DNA of 64,000 bases from Flectonema sp. DT1601 (lineage: Eukaryota > Euglenozoa > Diplonemea > Diplonemida > Diplonemidae). The notes beneath the pieces are model-generated. The model saw nothing but the letters and a program-made list of their open reading frames with translations. It made no database searches and was not told the origin of the DNA. The stretch spans positions 806,001 to 870,000 of the forward strand of contig OZ025783.1 of assembly GCA_964019425.1 (NCBI GenBank). The letters are read 5' to 3'. Below are positions 60,208 to 64,000 of the stretch, one piece after another; within the stretch, counting starts at the first letter, position 1; each line of letters begins with the position of its first letter. The position numbers were made by a program, and so were the translations under genes.

Positions 60208-61308
60208 ATGTTTCTCAGACAAACTAGTCGGGTGATAAGATGTTGCTCGTCAAAGTCAGATAAGAAAGGTAAATCTGTTTCTGATATTGTTTTTAGAAAT
60301 GCGGTTCAAGAGAAGCACATTATCATACAAGACGCTACCAAGGAACTGGCTGAACCCGCACCGAGAGATCCGAATATTCCGAAAGAAGTTGTTGTGAAAT
60401 TAAACCAAGATGAGATGTGGAAAGATTGGGAACAAATAGAAAAGACTCTCACTTCTGATGAGATACTTGATGTTCCTGAGTACGCGTCAATGCTGACTGT
60501 TCATTTGAGAATGGTCCAGCTGAGTTTACGAACCCGCGAAGATAAATATTTTAACATTTCAAAATACCTCCGCAATCACATGAAACGAAGACGAGTAACT
60601 TACAAGAATGCTTTTCAAACATTAAAACACATGGAATTCCATCGCCGTTCCAAAGCCAAGGCTCTATTTTCTCTTCGCAACATCGATAAATATAACTCGG
60701 GAGATTTTCAGGTGCAAAACTACTCAAATTTTATCAACGGCAGAATGCAAAGAGATTTACTTACCATGTACAAAGAAGATTCCATCACTCGCCATGCTCG
60801 GGTACTTATTCGAATTGACGCACGCAAAAGGGAAAAAGAATACTGGAAACAGGATGAATTCTATTGGACAAAAACTGAAACCAAACTTCACAAATATAAA
60901 GAAATGGCAAGGCTTGCCAAGCACGCTATAAAACTACCTTTTATATTTATCATCTTTAGAACAGCAGTTACTACAGCGGAACATACCTCTTTGATGTTTG
61001 ACTATGCAAGAATGATAGCAAAAGGATACAAGCCTGTTACTGTACAAAATGACCAAACGACTCCGTTAGATAATCCAATGCACGAATCACTTCGCCGTCG
61101 TATCAGCCACACACGTGATTCATCTCCGGTTATAAATTTTATTGTGTTTGCTGCTATTGGAACAATGATTACGTTTACCTTCTTCTACGTAAAGGAAGCC
61201 AGACTTCCTCTATTTTTAGTACCCGAAAATGAAAGGGAATTCCTCAAAGAGTTGTACGCTGATACCAGAATTCCAACTACTTCACAATTGGGTTCTAAAA
61301 AACTATAG
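60208..61308 (+). CDS. Mitochondrial protein with S15-like helical segment and C-terminal membrane span
   Basis: A single-exon protein of 366 residues. The start MFLRQTSRVIRCCSSKSDKK is a likely mitochondrial presequence. Residues about 93-155 (LTVHLRMVQLSLRTREDKY, KYLRNHMKRRRVTYKNAF) resemble the helical core of ribosomal protein uS15, but the match is weak. A hydrophobic segment at about 247-262 (KLPFIFIIFRTAVTTA) and a clear membrane span at about 309-328 (NFIVFAAIGTMITFTFFYV) follow. A uS15 domain with a membrane anchor would be unusual; an inner-membrane assembly factor is an equal possibility. An upstream in-frame start at 60157 is rejected because an acceptor lies between it and ATG 60208. 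Confidence 0.8.
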   Translation: MFLRQTSRVIRCCSSKSDKKGKSVSDIVFRNAVQEKHIIIQDATKELAEPAPRDPNIPKEVVVKLNQDEMWKDWEQIEKTLTSDEILDVPEYASMLTVHLRMVQLSLRTREDKYFNISKYLRNHMKRRRVTYKNAFQTLKHMEFHRRSKAKALFSLRNIDKYNSGDFQVQNYSNFINGRMQRDLLTMYKEDSITRHARVLIRIDARKREKEYWKQDEFYWTKTETKLHKYKEMARLAKHAIKLPFIFIIFRTAVTTAEHTSLMFDYARMIAKGYKPVTVQNDQTTPLDNPMHESLRRRISHTRDSSPVINFIVFAAIGTMITFTFFYVKEARLPLFLVPENEREFLKELYADTRIPTTSQLGSKKL

Positions 61309-61743
61309 AAAGCTAGTCAGTCACACGAAGTGTTGTCTGGAGTCTTTTTATATGGCGGTGCTATTATGCTTAGTTCTCTTCTAACATAAAAAGATAGACA
61401 GCGAATCAGTTGTGTGTTCAATAGTGAGATTTACAATAAATCTTAAATTATAACTGCTGGACTAATCCATACAGCACTGCACACTGTTGTTTGCTTTGTG
61501 TTTTGGTTTTGATATTTTGTGTCAGCAAATACGAATCGTAAAAATATATTTACTCGTAGACGTTAATATTGTCAAGTTGATTGTGTTATCCTATCATCTG
61601 TTAGGAGTGGTATTAAAATATTTATATTCTCTCTGGTCACAGGAACCCAAGCAACAAGTAATCTTCCAAGGAAGGACATTCTGTAGGATTATTAGAAAGA
61701 AGACAAGTTGTACTAATTATTACTCAGATCTCATAGTAACAAA
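61309..61743. other. Intergenic
   Basis: 435 bp, no gene seen. A candidate acceptor ctctggtcacag (61631-61642) lies about 100 nt before the next start. Confidence 0.6.
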
Positions 61744-63141
61744 ATGCTCAGATTTGCTGTTGGAGGTGCAACCACAGTCGGAGGGCTCTGGTTCCTGAGT
61801 GGCTCTGATTTCGTAAGAGGCAGCCCACCAGGAATGGTACCAATCGAACAAACCTTGAGCACTGATAAAGTACTCCATGGAAAGTATGACGTAGTTGTAG
61901 TCGGAGGTGGTATTATTGGAATGGCTACAGCTAATGAAATTTTAAAGAGATATCCAAACAAGAAGGTTGCTGTTCTGGAAAAGGAAGCAGCAGTAGCGAT
62001 GCACCAGTCTGGTCACAACAGTGGTGTGATTCACGCGGGTATGTACTACCAGCCGGGATCGAAAATGGCAGCCTGCTGTGTTGAAGGTGCGGACATGATG
62101 TACGAGTACGCTGATAAGAAGAATATCCCTTGTAAAAGAATTGGAAAGCTGATCGTGGCAACTAACGCTGAAGAAGACAAGCAGGTTGATAAGTTGTTCC
62201 ACCAGGGCGTCGCAAACGGTGTAAAAGATTTGAAAGTTTTAACAGGACCTGAGGTACGAGGTATCGAACCAAACGTTGTTGCGACTTCAGCTCTCGAATC
62301 CCCCAACACGGGTGTTATCGACTACGGTGCGGTAACCCGCTCTCTGGCAAAGGATTTTGAAGCAGCTGGCGGATCGATCAAATTTAATTTCAAGGCTGAG
62401 AACTACGACGTCCAGTCAACTGGTGCGCTCCACATCTCTGGAATGGAACAACAGCAAAAAGGACCAACAAAAGTTATTGAAACTAATCAACTCATCACAT
62501 GCGCTGGTCTTTGGATGGACAAGGTTGGTCAGGCTGGAGGAGGTGAAGCAGGTCCAATGGTAATGACGTTTAGAGGTACTTATCATCAAATGAAACCTGA
62601 GTACCGTAATATTGTAAAGAGGAATATCTATCCAGTTCCAACTGGTGGTGGTATCCCAACTGGTGTTCATTTCACTCCAACAGTCAACAGAGAACGTGGT
62701 GAGCAGATGATCATCGGACCTGGTGCATGTCTCACTCTTCACAAGGAGGGATACAGATTCTCCGACTTCTCATTCGAACACGTCTACGACATCATTACGA
62801 ACGTTGGGTTTTGGAACTTCGCATTTGGTAACTTTGACATGGCCGTCACAGAGATGTACCGTGACCTCAGCCGTAGAGCATTTCTTGATCAGGCAAGAAA
62901 GCTTGTCCCATGCGTAACAGATGAAATGGTTGAGTCTTCATTTGCTGGTGTAATGGCACAAGTATTCACTGATGAAGGAGGTCCTCAAAAAGATTACATC
63001 TTCGACAGAAAGAAGTTAAATGGGACAACTCTTCACTTGAGAAATGCTCCTTCTCCAGCAGCAACATCGAGTCTCGCACTCGCTAAGAAATTAATTGATG
63101 TGGCGGAAGAAGACTTCGAGTGGAAAACAAAGTCTGCATAA
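61744..63141 (+). CDS. L2HGDH: L-2-hydroxyglutarate dehydrogenase, mitochondrial
   Basis: A 465-residue FAD-dependent oxidoreductase that converts L-2-hydroxyglutarate to 2-oxoglutarate, a metabolite-repair reaction at the inner mitochondrial membrane. The FAD-binding motif VVVGGGIIGMATA lies at about residues 52-64. Family signatures HNSGVIHAGMYY (about 91-102), SPNTGVIDY and FRGTYHQM follow, and the length matches human L2HGDH. The hydrophobic N-terminus (LRFAVGGATTVGGLWFL) could be a mitochondrial signal-anchor. Single exon and complete, with no missing motif. The ATG is preceded by an A-rich tract and the likely acceptor is about 100 nt upstream. Confidence 0.95.
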   Translation: MLRFAVGGATTVGGLWFLSGSDFVRGSPPGMVPIEQTLSTDKVLHGKYDVVVVGGGIIGMATANEILKRYPNKKVAVLEKEAAVAMHQSGHNSGVIHAGMYYQPGSKMAACCVEGADMMYEYADKKNIPCKRIGKLIVATNAEEDKQVDKLFHQGVANGVKDLKVLTGPEVRGIEPNVVATSALESPNTGVIDYGAVTRSLAKDFEAAGGSIKFNFKAENYDVQSTGALHISGMEQQQKGPTKVIETNQLITCAGLWMDKVGQAGGGEAGPMVMTFRGTYHQMKPEYRNIVKRNIYPVPTGGGIPTGVHFTPTVNRERGEQMIIGPGACLTLHKEGYRFSDFSFEHVYDIITNVGFWNFAFGNFDMAVTEMYRDLSRRAFLDQARKLVPCVTDEMVESSFAGVMAQVFTDEGGPQKDYIFDRKKLNGTTLHLRNAPSPAATSSLALAKKLIDVAEEDFEWKTKSA

Positions 63142-63914
63142 AAACTGTTTTGATGTGGCGGTTTGTCTTTTGTACGTAGTGCGTGATTCCCAACTGCTAT
63201 TGTCTGACTGTTAGTGACTTTCTGTGATGGGTATGTAATAGTTGAGCAACAACTGTTTAGCTCAAATGAGGATAACGATGTCAACCTTCCTAATCCAGAC
63301 ATTGTCCGCTAATCAGGTTCCATGTTGCTGGGGCACGTCTACTGAGTTTTTGATAATTATACCCGTCGGGTGTTTGCTATTCCGACATACTTCCGCTTTC
63401 CAGTTGTTAATCGACGGGGTTTGAGAGTCATGTCTGTGAGCTTAGTGCCACTTGCGAGAATTTCCCACCTGCTCAAGAGAACGTCGCTTCAGTTAATAAG
63501 CAAACTGTATGGCTTGTGAATATGCTTGCGAAAGTGGTTGGCGGCAACAATCTTATTTAATACCCGATTGCTATCATCGTCCTTCAAAAGACAACGTGAA
63601 ATATTTATCTGCTGATATTCCTGCTGATCTTTAATTCTGAGGAGTGGTCGACTTGAACCTGACGAGACAACAAGCGCACGTTGTAGTTATAATGGCAACT
63701 CATTCCGACCCTGGAAGGAATACTAGTGTTTTAGTAGAACAAACGAAACAGGTCAGAGAGGGGGGAAGGAAAAAAAAAAAGAAAGAAACCGAAAAAGAAT
63801 TTTTTTTTTCCCCTAAAAAAAAAAAAAGCCTGAGCCTGACCACGCGCGGCGATCAATGTTAGGTCATTTTCAATCACACTAAATATTATTACTTAAACAG
63901 GACACCCAACGCCA
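63142..63914. other. Intergenic with possible decayed coding sequence
   Basis: 773 bp. Part of it (63240-63750) is free of homopolymers and contains short protein-like stretches in several frames, such as a 58-codon piece from about 63350 to 63520. No family or splice solution found. A and T runs follow at 63771-63826. The acceptor ttacttaaacag (63889-63900) marks the next gene. Confidence 0.4.
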
Positions 63915-64000
63915 ATGCTTTTATTTTCAGTTATCGTAACCGCGACATTGGGTAGTGTAATTAATCCACAAGAAATTGCTTCTAAAGAAGGTTTTGTTGC
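63915..64000 (+). CDS. Start of a secretory-pathway protein (runs off the window)
   Basis: The first 28 codons of a gene cut by the window edge. They begin with a signal peptide (MLLFSVIVTATLGSV) and then INPQEIASKEGFV. The ATG lies 14 nt after an acceptor ttacttaaacag (63889-63900), the same arrangement as other genes here. Too short to assign a family. Confidence 0.6.
   Translation, partial: MLLFSVIVTATLGSVINPQEIASKEGFV

Overview
This is nuclear DNA from a microbial eukaryote, most likely a free-living flagellate. The genes encode beta-tubulin, an ARF-like GTPase, a SNARE, an ELO elongase, a PARP, a Cache/cyclase-like receptor and mitochondrial proteins. Several genes have short GT-AG introns, mostly 63-97 nt, with GTATGT or GTTTGY donors. 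No bacterial operons, Shine-Dalgarno sites or CRISPR arrays are present. All recognised genes lie on the + strand, a few hundred bases apart. Nearly every start codon has an AG 3' splice acceptor a short way upstream, often behind a pyrimidine tract. That pattern fits spliced-leader trans-splicing of polycistronic transcripts, as in Euglenozoa (kinetoplastids, diplonemids, euglenids), or else very frequent 5'UTR introns. I favour a discoban/euglenozoan-like organism but cannot prove it from sequence alone. The standard genetic code works throughout.

Layout: 1-24221 is a roughly 24 kb gene-free region, AT-rich and full of poly(T)/poly(A) runs up to 30 nt, one 26-nt poly(C), short hairpins and copies of dispersed repeats. 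24222-43804 is gene-dense: ELO elongase, RING-CH membrane ligase, a secreted beta-rich protein, a membrane-anchored polyQ/FG protein, beta-tubulin, an ARL8-like GTPase, a PARP-domain protein, a small mitochondrial protein and a Cache receptor with a degenerate cyclase domain. 43805-51357 is a 7.5 kb gene-poor island of mobile-element debris: a 1.2 kb element with ~200-bp terminal inverted repeats, a 353-bp element with a tRNA-like core, partner copies of repeats found in the left desert, a 68-bp tandem duplication and a perfect 13-bp hairpin. 51358-63141 is again gene-dense: La-motif protein, two coiled-coil proteins, Qc-SNARE, a stand-alone nuclease-like protein related to retroelement C-termini, a 2H phosphoesterase, a mitochondrial membrane protein and L-2-hydroxyglutarate dehydrogenase. 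A secretory-protein gene runs off the right edge.

The genes do not form a pathway; this is housekeeping content in a one-directional array. The most distinctive points are the acceptor before almost every ATG, introns whose 3' ends are A/C-rich rather than pyrimidine-rich (one expanded into a 24-copy pentanucleotide satellite that runs into its acceptor), the nuclease-like gene at 57695, and repeats shared by the desert and the inner island.
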